Source: Congregibacter brevis
Lineage (GTDB): Bacteria > Pseudomonadota > Gammaproteobacteria > Pseudomonadales > Halieaceae
NCBI RefSeq assembly: GCF_045689245.1
Contig: NZ_CP136865.1
Location: forward strand, 1,674,001 to 1,738,000
DNA: 64,000 nucleotides
Direction: 5' to 3'
Below, in pieces: positions 25,975 to 34,137 of the stretch; position 1 is the first letter of the stretch; every line of letters starts with the position of its first letter. Both the position numbers and the translations under genes were made by a program. The notes beneath the pieces were generated by a model that was not told the origin of the DNA, made no database searches, and was given only the letters and a program-made list of their open reading frames with translations.

Positions 25975-28152
25975 TTAAGCCTTCAGTGCCTTCGCCTCCC
26001 GCCGCCGCGCATGCAGTACGGGTTCGGTGTAACCGCTAGGCTGCTCGGTGCCCAGGAACACCAGGTCGCAAGCGGCCTGAAACGCTACGCTGCCCTCGAA
26101 GTCTGTCGCCATGGGCTGATAGAGGGGGTCGTGTGCGTTTTGCTGGTCCACGACCGACGCCATTCGTTCTAAGGTTTCTCTAACCTGGGCCTCGCTACAC
26201 ACGCCATGGAGCAACCAGTTGGCGATATGCTGGGAGGAGATTCTCAGGGTTGCTCTATCCTCCATCAGGCCCACGTTGTTAATGTCCGGTACCTTGGAGC
26301 AGCCGACGCCCTGATCAACCCAGCGTACGACGTATCCCAAAATCCCTTGCGCATTGTTGTCCAGTTCCCGCTGGATATCATCGGCGCTCATATTCGCTGC
26401 ACCACGAAGCGGAATCGCGAGGATGTCGTCGACGGAGGCGGGTTCTCGATCTTTCAAGCGCGCTTGCACATCGGCGACGTTAACGTCGTGATAATGCGTT
26501 ACGTGCAGCGTGGCGGCGGTGGGGGAGGGGACCCAGGCAGTGCTTGCTCCAGCCTTCGGGTGACCAATTTTAGCTTCGAGCATGGCGGCCATGAGGTCGG
26601 GCATCGCCCACATGCCTTTCCCTATTTGCGCGCGACCTAATAAGCCACAGGAGAGTCCAGCATCGACGTTATGGTCTTCATAGGCGCCGATCCATGGCTC
26701 GGATTTCATGTCACCTTTCGGCGTCATTGCTGCGGCGGCCATACTGGTGTGGATTTCGTCGCCCGTACGATCGAGGAAGCCCGTGTTGATAAAGACGACG
26801 CGCTCTCTTGCCCGGTAGATACATTCCCGGAGGTTAATCGTTGTGCGTCGCTCTTCATCCATGATGCCTAGCTTCAGCGTATTTCTGGGTAACCCCAGGG
26901 CGTCTTCGACGCGCGAAAAAAGCTCTACGGTAAAGCTGACTTCCTCGGGTCCGTGCATTTTGGGCTTAACGATGTAGACGCTGCCGCAGCGTGAGTTCTT
27001 AAGTCCGCTATCCCCTTTAATATCGTGCATGGCGATGACCGCGGTGAACATCGCGTCCATGATGCCTTCGGGAATCTCATTACCCTTGCTGTCCAGAATC
27101 GCATCGTTGGTCATAAGATGACCGACATTGCGGACAAACATGAGGCTACGACCGGGTAAAACCAATTCGCTACCGTCAAGCGCTGTGTAGCTTCGATCCG
27201 GATTCAGTGTACGAGTTTGGCTCTGTCCGCCCTTGCTGAACTGCTCGTTTAGGTCGCCACGCATTAACCCGAGCCAGTTGCCGTAGACGACCGCTTTATC
27301 ATCCGCATCTACCGCTGCCACCGAGTCTTCGCAGTCTTGAATGGTGCTGATCGCTGACTCTAGGAACAGGTCTTTGACGCCGGCTTTGTCCGCGGAGCCT
27401 ATGGGGCTAGCGGCATCGATTTGAATCTCAACATGTAAGCCGTTGTGCTTGAGAAGAACCGCCGTTGGCTCTTCCTGCTCGCCGCGGTATCCCTTCAGCT
27501 GATCAGGGTTTGCAAGTACCGCAGTTTCATTCTTGTCGGCAAGCCTGACCGTCAAGGCGCCATCGCTAATGAGATACGCCGTCGCATCATGATGGCTGCC
27601 GTTCTCAAGAGCAAAATGCTTGTCGAGGAAGTTTCGCGCCCAGTCAATTACCCGCGCCCCGCGCACCGGGTTATAGCCGCCGGCGCGTTCAGCACCGTCG
27701 TCTTCGGAGATCACGTCTGTCCCATACAGTGCATCGTAGAGGCTGCCCCAGCGTGCATTTGCAGCGTTGAGGGCATAACGCGCATTCATGACGGGTACCA
27801 CTAACTGCGGTCCAGCGATCGTAGCAACTTCGGGGTCCACATTTTCTGTACTGATGGAGAAGGGTGCTGGTTGGGGTAGCAGGTATCCAATGTCCATTAG
27901 AAACGTTTTGTAGGCGGCCCTATCGTAGTCGGCGCCCGGGTGCTGCCGATGCCAAGCATCTATCTGGTGTTGTAAATCTTCTCGAGTCGCGAGGAGTTCT
28001 TTGTTTAGGGGGCTCAGGTCTTCAAGAATGCTCGCCAGAGAGCTCCAGAAATTGGCGGCGTCGACGTCGATGCCCGGGCAGATCTGCTCTTCCAATAGCG
28101 ATGCGATGACGGGTGAGACTTGTAAGCCTGCGCGAGAAACCCGGTTAGTCAT
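25975..28152 (-). CDS. glcB: Malate synthase G
   Basis: Malate synthase G condenses glyoxylate with acetyl-CoA to malate, allowing growth on two-carbon compounds and fatty acids. The 725-residue length is that of the monomeric G isoform rather than the shorter A isoform. Characteristic segments include GLMRGDLNEQFSKGG, the GSVYIVKPKMHGPEEV region with catalytic residues, IGIMDEERRTTINL-type text (here LKLGIMDEERRTTINLREC) and GFLDRTGDEIHTSM. GAAGGAG precedes the ATG. The LysR gene upstream on the same strand may regulate it. Confidence 0.97.
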   Translation of the reverse strand: MTNRVSRAGLQVSPVIASLLEEQICPGIDVDAANFWSSLASILEDLSPLNKELLATREDLQHQIDAWHRQHPGADYDRAAYKTFLMDIGYLLPQPAPFSISTENVDPEVATIAGPQLVVPVMNARYALNAANARWGSLYDALYGTDVISEDDGAERAGGYNPVRGARVIDWARNFLDKHFALENGSHHDATAYLISDGALTVRLADKNETAVLANPDQLKGYRGEQEEPTAVLLKHNGLHVEIQIDAASPIGSADKAGVKDLFLESAISTIQDCEDSVAAVDADDKAVVYGNWLGLMRGDLNEQFSKGGQSQTRTLNPDRSYTALDGSELVLPGRSLMFVRNVGHLMTNDAILDSKGNEIPEGIMDAMFTAVIAMHDIKGDSGLKNSRCGSVYIVKPKMHGPEEVSFTVELFSRVEDALGLPRNTLKLGIMDEERRTTINLRECIYRARERVVFINTGFLDRTGDEIHTSMAAAAMTPKGDMKSEPWIGAYEDHNVDAGLSCGLLGRAQIGKGMWAMPDLMAAMLEAKIGHPKAGASTAWVPSPTAATLHVTHYHDVNVADVQARLKDREPASVDDILAIPLRGAANMSADDIQRELDNNAQGILGYVVRWVDQGVGCSKVPDINNVGLMEDRATLRISSQHIANWLLHGVCSEAQVRETLERMASVVDQQNAHDPLYQPMATDFEGSVAFQAACDLVFLGTEQPSGYTEPVLHARRREAKALKA

Positions 28153-28175
28153 GACTGAGACTCCTTCAATTGACG

Positions 28176-28187
28176 CAACGAACGTTG
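28176..28187. promoter_or_regulatory. Palindrome in the glcB leader region
   Basis: CAACG-AA-CGTTG lies 24-35 bases upstream of the glcB ATG, between the start and the likely promoter. It could be an operator for a regulator of glyoxylate metabolism, but it is short and no factor is known for it here. Confidence 0.3.
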
Positions 28188-28235
28188 TAAACCGCGTATC
28201 TTAGTCCTTGGCGTATAATTCCCAAAGAATATAGA

Positions 28236-28251
28236 AATGATCGCCATCATT
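28236..28251 (-). terminator. Weak hairpin after the LysR gene
   Basis: Arms AATGAT and ATCATT enclose a four-base loop directly after the LysR stop on the minus strand, followed by TCTATATTCTTT. Six mostly A-T pairs make a weak stem, so termination would be partial and read-through into glcB is possible. Confidence 0.35.
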
Positions 28252-28255
28252 CTTT

Positions 28256-29212
28256 TCATGAATATTGGTCGTCTTCTACAATCTGGCGAGCAATGGTGAC
28301 AATGAGTTTGCGAAGCCAGCGGTTCCCTGGGTTGTGCTGCAGAAGTGGGCTCCAGGCCATTTTGAGCTCCAACGGGGGTATCTCCATGGGAGGATCCCGT
28401 CGCACAAGACGCGGGTTATCCCGTTTCAGGAGTGCGGCCCGGGTTGGCAGTGTGACAATGAGGTCGTTGTGTTCAGCCAGCGTCATTGCGGCCTGATAGT
28501 GGCGCGTAAATACACGAATCTGGCGCTTCTTGCCCAGACGGTTCAGTGCTGCATCGACCCACCCCAGCCGCTGCACATCGTCGGGGTTCACACCGACCCC
28601 GACGCCCATACCTGTTTTACTTACCCAGACGTGGTCTGACTCAAGATACTTTTCGAGGGTAAAGTCATTCAGGATGGGATGGTTGGGACTGAGGAGACAC
28701 GAGAAGCTGTCGTCCCAAAGAGGGATCTGATGGAATGACTGAGGCATGGAGTCGAAGCGGTTGATGACCATATCGATTTTGCCGCGCTCGACGTCAAGGA
28801 AGCTCACATCGGAGGGTGTCATGATGTCCAGCGTGATCCCCGGGGCCTGATTTCGCAGCTCACCAAGCACTTTGGGGAAGAGAGTGGACTCGGCGTAGTC
28901 GCTCGCCATGATGCGAAACACGCCCTGTGCCTCGGTGGGTAAAAACGCCGAGCGGGGTTGTACAGCCTGATCAATGCGCGATAGCGCATCCCTCACCAGC
29001 GGCTCAAGCTCCAGAGCGCGCTCTGTCGGCGTCATGCCCTCTGATGTCCGCACTAATAAAGGATCATCGAATAGCGTTCGCAGCCTCCGCAAACCGTTGC
29101 TCATGGCTGGTTGCGACAGATTTAAGGTCTGCGCCGCCTGCGTGACGTTTCTCTCACGTAAAAGGGCGTCGAGATAAACCAGAAGGTTGAGGTCGATGCG
29201 GTGTAGATTCAT
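28256..29212 (-). CDS. LysR-family transcriptional regulator
   Basis: The N-terminal winged helix-turn-helix (LNLLVYLDALLRERNVTQAAQTLNLSQPAMSNGLRRLR, residues about 6-44 from the chosen start) is classical LysR. It is followed by a periplasmic-binding-like effector domain. The frame is open to 29272, but ATG 29212 (MNLHRIDLNLL) gives the normal 318 residues. The sequence is of the NodD/LeuO-like subgroup with QPAMS and DPLLVR. It sits between glcB (same strand, downstream) and a divergent acyl-CoA dehydrogenase gene, either of which may be its target. Confidence 0.92.
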   Translation of the reverse strand: MNLHRIDLNLLVYLDALLRERNVTQAAQTLNLSQPAMSNGLRRLRTLFDDPLLVRTSEGMTPTERALELEPLVRDALSRIDQAVQPRSAFLPTEAQGVFRIMASDYAESTLFPKVLGELRNQAPGITLDIMTPSDVSFLDVERGKIDMVINRFDSMPQSFHQIPLWDDSFSCLLSPNHPILNDFTLEKYLESDHVWVSKTGMGVGVGVNPDDVQRLGWVDAALNRLGKKRQIRVFTRHYQAAMTLAEHNDLIVTLPTRAALLKRDNPRLVRRDPPMEIPPLELKMAWSPLLQHNPGNRWLRKLIVTIARQIVEDDQYS

Positions 29213-29346
29213 GAGGCCAACCGTTTGCTGTTTAAGCAGTACAGTATCGCGATGATGCCGCCATCCTGCCAAGCCTTTATACTTGCTCGCCGCGGATTAT
29301 CGTCCGCGTTCTGGATTTTGACGAGTAAAGCTAAGGGTTTCCTACT

Positions 29347-31107
29347 ATGTATCGTGCGCCGCTAGAAGATATGCGTTTTTTGATCGATGAAGTACTCCGC
29401 GTGGGCGATACCCTCGGCGGCTTGCCTCGCTTTGAGGAACTGGGTGTGGGGGAAGATCTGACCGCTGCTCTCCTTGATGAGGGAGCTAAGCTGGCGGGCG
29501 AAGTGATCGGGCCCTTACGTCGGGTTGGCGACCTTCATCCAGCGCGCTGTGAAGAGCAGAAGGTCATTATCTCGCCAGGCTATGGCGAAGCGATACAACA
29601 ACTCGCTCAAGGAGGCTGGTTTGGCATCTCAGCGGACGCTGACTTTGGTGGTCAGGGCTTACCGGAGCTTTATGGCACGGCAGCGTCAGAGATGTGGAAT
29701 GGCGCCGACATGGCCTTCGCGCTTGCGCCATTTTTAAGCAGCGGCGCGGCTCTGGCAATCTCCTCCCATGGGAATGATGCTCTCAAGACGACTTACCTGG
29801 AGAAACTGCACACCGGTGAATGGACGGGAACCATGAACCTTACTGAGTCCGGAGCTGGATCGGATCTTGGCGTCATGAAGACCCGAGCGGTACCTAAGGA
29901 CGATCATTATTTGATTACCGGCCAGAAGATCTACATCACTTGGGGTGATCACGACGCCGTCGACAATATCGTTCACCTCGTCCTTGCCAAGCTACCTGAC
30001 GCGCCGGAAGGTTCCAGCGGCATTTCGCTTTTTCTAGTGCCAAAGTTTCTTGTGAATGCGGACGGCAGTCTTGGTGAGCGCAATGACGTCTATCCGGTCT
30101 CGACGGAGCATAAGCTTGGCATTCACGGTAGCCCAACCTGTGTGATGGCGTTTGGTGATAGCGGGGGTGCCATTGGCTATCTTGTCGGTGAAGAAAATCG
30201 CGGCCTCACTTGCATGTTTACCATGATGAACGAGGCGCGCTTGAAAGTGGGACTTCAGGGTCTGGGCGCCTCTGAGGGCGCTTACCAGCAGGCGCTCGCC
30301 TACGCCAAAGAAAGAGTGCAGGGCGGTGTGCCCATTATTCAACACCCGGATGTGAAACGCATGCTGCTCACAATGAAGGCCTTGAACGAGGCAATGCGTG
30401 CCCTCGCATACAGCGAGGCCGTGACAATGGACCTAGCTCATTACGGTGCCGAGGCCCATCAAGCCGGGTCGCAGGCACGCATAGATCTGATGATTCCCGT
30501 GATTAAGGGTTGGATGACCGAGGTCGGCGTTGAGTTGACGTCGCTGGGAGTTCAGGTGCATGGCGGTATGGGCTATGTAGAAGAAACCGGCGCAGCCCAG
30601 TACCTTCGCGATGTGCGCATCACTCCAATCTATGAAGGCACTAACGGTATCCAGGCCGCAGATCTCGTTGGTCGTAAGCTTGGCCGAGATGGTGGTTCAA
30701 CTATGGGCGCTGTGTTGGATATGATTCGCAAAGATGCAAATGCCTATTTAGAAGCTGGTGGCGAGCTTGCGACCGTGGGCAGTGCGCTTAGAGATGCCGT
30801 AGCCTTGCAGGCAGTGTCGACGGAGACCGTGATCCAGATGCTCGCCAGTAATCCCGAGGCGTCTCGCGCTGCAGCGTTCGATTACATGATGCAAACCGGG
30901 TACTTGTTCGGAGCATGGCAACTGGCCCGAGGCGCGAACGTAGCGCGGCTTGCGATACAAGACGGAAGTGACAACGAGTTTTACGCCAAAAAGATCGCCA
31001 CAGCAGCGTTTTATGCCCAAAGTATTCTGCCGCGATGCGAGGGTTACGCGGGCGCCGTGGCTAATGCTGCTGGGGCTCTGCAGGACTACCATGTAGGGTG
31101 GCTCTAG
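29347..31107 (+). CDS. Acyl-CoA dehydrogenase (FadE-like, long form)
   Basis: The 586-residue FAD enzyme catalyses the first oxidation of fatty acyl-CoA. It has the N-terminal helical domain, the middle beta domain with MNLTESGAGSDLG near 158-170 and a FAD-binding C-terminal domain. The conserved GGMGYVEETGAAQYLRDVRITPIYEGTNGIQ region lies near 407-437 and contains the usual YEGT motif. An extra C-terminal domain of about 130 residues marks the long marine and Pseudomonas-type FadE family. It begins divergent from the LysR gene. The chain-length preference cannot be predicted. rraA overlaps its stop by one base. Confidence 0.93.
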   Translation: MYRAPLEDMRFLIDEVLRVGDTLGGLPRFEELGVGEDLTAALLDEGAKLAGEVIGPLRRVGDLHPARCEEQKVIISPGYGEAIQQLAQGGWFGISADADFGGQGLPELYGTAASEMWNGADMAFALAPFLSSGAALAISSHGNDALKTTYLEKLHTGEWTGTMNLTESGAGSDLGVMKTRAVPKDDHYLITGQKIYITWGDHDAVDNIVHLVLAKLPDAPEGSSGISLFLVPKFLVNADGSLGERNDVYPVSTEHKLGIHGSPTCVMAFGDSGGAIGYLVGEENRGLTCMFTMMNEARLKVGLQGLGASEGAYQQALAYAKERVQGGVPIIQHPDVKRMLLTMKALNEAMRALAYSEAVTMDLAHYGAEAHQAGSQARIDLMIPVIKGWMTEVGVELTSLGVQVHGGMGYVEETGAAQYLRDVRITPIYEGTNGIQAADLVGRKLGRDGGSTMGAVLDMIRKDANAYLEAGGELATVGSALRDAVALQAVSTETVIQMLASNPEASRAAAFDYMMQTGYLFGAWQLARGANVARLAIQDGSDNEFYAKKIATAAFYAQSILPRCEGYAGAVANAAGALQDYHVGWL

Positions 31108-31595
31108 TGAGCGCCGTCTTCAGTACACCGGATCTTGCCGACGGCGCTCCCGAGGCTCGCGCCTTGCTTCACTCTTGGCAGGACTTCGGCGCGGTGCGTT
31201 GTTTTAGCGGTGTTGCTCTTACCGTGAAGTGTTTTGAAGACAACTCGCTTGTGAAAGAGCTCGTGCAGCAGCAGGGAGATGGCAGAATCCTCGTGGTAGA
31301 TGGCGGCTGCTCTTTGCGGCGTGCACTACTGGGTGACCAATTGGCGGCAAAGGCCGTCGAGAATGGCTGGTCCGGCCTGGTGATTGCGGGAGCGGTACGG
31401 GACGTCGAAATCCTCGAGACCCTTGACCTTGGTGTCAAAGCGCTCGGCGCATGCCCGCAAAAAACCGATAAGCGAGGAGAGGGGCAGCGAGATATTCCTG
31501 TCGAAATCGGGGGTACTACGGTCAGGAGTGGTGACTACATCTATGCCGACCGTAACGGTGTACTTGTCAGCTCCGAGGCGCTGCAGCCTCTGTAG
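31107..31595 (+). CDS. rraA: RraA-family protein (ribonuclease activity regulator)
   Basis: RraA of E. coli binds RNase E and inhibits mRNA decay. This 162-residue protein matches it along the whole length: TVKCFEDNSLVKELVQQQGDGRILVVDGGCSLRRALLGD, then the WSGLVIAGAVRDVE segment and the final YADRNGVLVSS. GTG 31107 overlaps the acyl-CoA dehydrogenase TAG (TAGTG) and gives the E. coli length; the in-frame GTG nine bases upstream is less likely. Some RraA-fold proteins are aldolases of 4-hydroxy-4-methyl-2-oxoglutarate; the close match to RraA favours the regulator. Confidence 0.85.
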   Translation: MSAVFSTPDLADGAPEARALLHSWQDFGAVRCFSGVALTVKCFEDNSLVKELVQQQGDGRILVVDGGCSLRRALLGDQLAAKAVENGWSGLVIAGAVRDVEILETLDLGVKALGACPQKTDKRGEGQRDIPVEIGGTTVRSGDYIYADRNGVLVSSEALQPL

Positions 31596-31680
31596 AGCGC
31601 TGCTGCCCGTAATCAGTGGCAAGACTTTCCTGTAAGCGTTGTTTGCAGACTCGGTGATCGCGTCTGTGAACACTCTAAGC

Positions 31681-32526
31681 TCATGCGAGGCGCATCGACA
31701 GATCTAGAGGGTCGCAAGCTTTGGTTAATGCCCCAATAGATATGAAATCGACCCCGGTCTGGGCAATAGCGGACAGTGTTTCCAAGGTCACGTTTCCCGA
31801 TGCCTCTAGCTCTGCTCGGCCATCATTGAGTTTTACAGCCTCGCGCATGGCATCGAGATCAAAGTTATCGAGCATTACGCGCTCGCACTCTGCCTCTATT
31901 GCCTGCGCTAACTCGTCCATGCTTTCCACCTCAACCTCCACCGGCTTCCCTGGCGCACTCTCTCTTGCTCGCAATACGGCGGCGGGTATTCCACCGCAGG
32001 CGAGGATATGGTTTTCCTTAATTAAGAACGCGTCATAGAGCCCGATGCGGTGGTTGTAGCATCCGCCGCAACGCACTGCGTATTTTTGGGCGGCTCGCAG
32101 TCCTGGCAAGGTTTTGCGCGTATCCAGTAGTCGAACGCCCGTGCCCTCAACCTTGTCCGCGTATTCACGACAGCGCGTTGCTGTGCCTGATAGCGTCTGT
32201 AGAAAATTCAGGGCAGTGCGTTCTGCTGTTAGCAGTCCGCGGGCGGGACCTTCAAGCGTCAGGAGTATTTGACCTGTTGTTAAAGCGTCGCCATCAGCCA
32301 CAGACCAGTGGACGTTGATGCGTTCGTCAACACGTTTGAAGACTCTGGATACCCACTGCTGGCCACATAGAATGCCTGCGTCACGGGTAATGATGGTCGC
32401 TTCGGCCAAACTATCGGCCGGCAACAAGTTGGCGGTGATGTCTCCAGTGCCAATATCTTCTGCAAGGGCGCTTTCTACATTGCTGTCGACTAGCTTGTCC
32501 GGGACTCGACTGAGGTTGAGTGGCAT
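31681..32526 (-). CDS. nadC: Nicotinate-nucleotide pyrophosphorylase (quinolinate phosphoribosyltransferase) NadC
   Basis: NadC converts quinolinate and PRPP to nicotinate mononucleotide in NAD synthesis. The signature DTRKTLPGLRAAQKYAVRCGGCYNHRIGLYDAFLIKENH lies in the middle of the protein and includes the substrate-binding Arg and Lys residues. ATG 32526 with GGAA upstream gives 281 residues, normal for the family. The open frame extends 36 codons further and would overlap the ampD upstream region. The divergent nadC/ampD pair is a gene order I recall from Pseudomonas. Confidence 0.95.
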   Translation of the reverse strand: MPLNLSRVPDKLVDSNVESALAEDIGTGDITANLLPADSLAEATIITRDAGILCGQQWVSRVFKRVDERINVHWSVADGDALTTGQILLTLEGPARGLLTAERTALNFLQTLSGTATRCREYADKVEGTGVRLLDTRKTLPGLRAAQKYAVRCGGCYNHRIGLYDAFLIKENHILACGGIPAAVLRARESAPGKPVEVEVESMDELAQAIEAECERVMLDNFDLDAMREAVKLNDGRAELEASGNVTLETLSAIAQTGVDFISIGALTKACDPLDLSMRLA

Positions 32527-32643
32527 ACAAATTTCCGGCTTGGGTTCTGGGAGTGTTTGTCGGGCGCATAGTAGCAGCGCCTGTTCCCGACCAAAACCAT
32601 CGGCAAGCTTGCCGTTAAGCCGCTTGATGCACACAATGGCGTC

Positions 32644-33234
32644 ATGTCCTCACAAAATGCATGGGACGGCTGGCTGAAAAGAGCTCGTCTTTGTCCCTCC
32701 CCTAACTTTAACTCCAGGCCAGATCCCAGCGCTCTGGATATGCTGGTGGTGCATAATATTTCGCTGCCACCGGGTTGCTTCGGTACAGGCGATATAGAGT
32801 CTTTGTTTTGCAACACCCTTGATTGCTCTCGGGATTCATCCCTTGAAGAGCTCGAGGGGCTTGAGGTTTCGTCACACTTTCTGATCGACCGAGATGGTGT
32901 GTTAACGCAGTTTGTATCCTGCCTTGATCGCGCTTGGCATGCAGGAGTCTCCTCGTGGGGAAGCAGGACAAACTGCAATGACTTTAGTATTGGTATTGAG
33001 CTCGAGGGCACGGATAGTCGTGCCTACGAGCCGGCGCAATATGAGGCGCTGGCGCAACTGATTTTTGAGCTGCGCGAGTACCTACCGTCCTTGGCGCGCG
33101 GACCAATAGTCGGACATAGCGATATTGCCAGCGGCAGGAAAACCGATCCGGGTGAGGCTTTTGACTGGGCGCGGTTGAGAAATTCGCTGGCGCATGCGGC
33201 GGGCTCCGACACTCACAAACAGAGGGAAATTTAG
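32644..33234 (+). CDS. ampD: 1,6-anhydro-N-acetylmuramyl-L-alanine amidase AmpD
   Basis: AmpD is the cytoplasmic zinc amidase that removes the stem peptide from anhydro-muropeptides during wall recycling and so keeps AmpR-type beta-lactamase induction low. In 196 residues the zinc ligands are His in MLVVHNIS (about 37), His in IVGHSDIA (about 159) and Asp in RKTDPGEAFDW (about 168). The text RTNCNDFSIGIELEG is characteristic. It begins at ATG 32644; ampE follows after four bases. Confidence 0.95.
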   Translation: MSSQNAWDGWLKRARLCPSPNFNSRPDPSALDMLVVHNISLPPGCFGTGDIESLFCNTLDCSRDSSLEELEGLEVSSHFLIDRDGVLTQFVSCLDRAWHAGVSSWGSRTNCNDFSIGIELEGTDSRAYEPAQYEALAQLIFELREYLPSLARGPIVGHSDIASGRKTDPGEAFDWARLRNSLAHAAGSDTHKQREI

Positions 33235-33238
33235 GGCG

Positions 33239-34027
33239 ATGACGTTTCTAGCAATGATCATTGCATTGTCTTTGCATCAGGTTATTCAGCCGGGAAGTTT
33301 TTTGCAGCGTGATGCCTGGCTTTTTCAATGGGATAAGGCTGTTGCTGCGCGAATCTCTAACGAGACAGCCCGTACCTTGATCACTCTTGGTGTCGTGGTT
33401 TTGGTGGTCATCTGGGTTTTATCTGTAATTGATGATTGGCTGTTCGGGCTCGCAGAATTACTGGCCACGGCAGGACTGTTTGTGTGGAGTTTGGGTCGAG
33501 ATGACTTCCATACGGCCCTCGAGCGGTACGAGGCCCGTGTTGCGGTCGACTCGGAAGGAGCCTGTGAGATTCTGGACAATATCTGGGCTCCCCTTTCTCC
33601 TGAGTCGGACAGCGAAGCGCAAACTGTCGCATTGCAGCGTTTGATCTACAGTGGTTATGCACGCTGGTTTGCGCCACTCTTTTACTTCGTCGTTGGGGGG
33701 GCACCTTTAGCCGTTTTGTATCGGGTTTTGTCGTTGCTGTGTGCCAGTGAGGGATCACCCCTGTATTTAAGGGTGCTACGTTGGGCTGATTGGATGCCAG
33801 CGCGAATCCTTGGTTTAACTTTTGCATTGAGCGGTGATTTCTTGGCCGTGAGTAAGCGAGCCCCCTTAGCGCACCTTACTGACACGACTAGGGCTCCACA
33901 GCTCCTTCTCGAGCTGGCAGGAGTTGCCTGTAACAATGTCGGAGGAGCTCGCGTCCTCGGCGATATTCTCTATCGCAGTGCGGGCCTTTGGTTGTTGGTA
34001 CTGTCCGCTGTTCTTATCCTCGGATGA
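33239..34027 (+). CDS. ampE: Regulatory signalling modulator AmpE
   Basis: AmpE is an inner-membrane protein co-transcribed with ampD and related to cobalamin-synthesis CobD/CbiB-like membrane proteins. ATG 33239 follows GGGCG and gives 262 residues starting with a hydrophobic segment (MTFLAMIIALSLHQVIQP). Three further membrane stretches lie near 38-80, 145-170 and 240-262. The role of AmpE in beta-lactamase control is poorly understood. The identity rests on the N terminus, topology and location. Confidence 0.88.
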   Translation: MTFLAMIIALSLHQVIQPGSFLQRDAWLFQWDKAVAARISNETARTLITLGVVVLVVIWVLSVIDDWLFGLAELLATAGLFVWSLGRDDFHTALERYEARVAVDSEGACEILDNIWAPLSPESDSEAQTVALQRLIYSGYARWFAPLFYFVVGGAPLAVLYRVLSLLCASEGSPLYLRVLRWADWMPARILGLTFALSGDFLAVSKRAPLAHLTDTTRAPQLLLELAGVACNNVGGARVLGDILYRSAGLWLLVLSAVLILG

Positions 34028-34037
34028 TTTTCTCTCC

Positions 34038-34065
34038 TTGGCTGTCGCGGCCCAACTGCTATGCT
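34038..34065 (+). promoter_or_regulatory. Candidate sigma-70 promoter for the FHA regulator-kinase pair
   Basis: TTGGCT and TATGCT are separated by 16 bases, starting 11 bases after the ampE stop. A start near 34072 would give a leader of about 65 bases before the TTG start at 34138. Confidence 0.4.
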
Positions 34066-34137
34066 CATATGGATGAAAAAAATAACGACTACTCAGGAAG
34101 GCTAAGCTAGACGGATCCGGCCTCCAGGAGGATTCCA

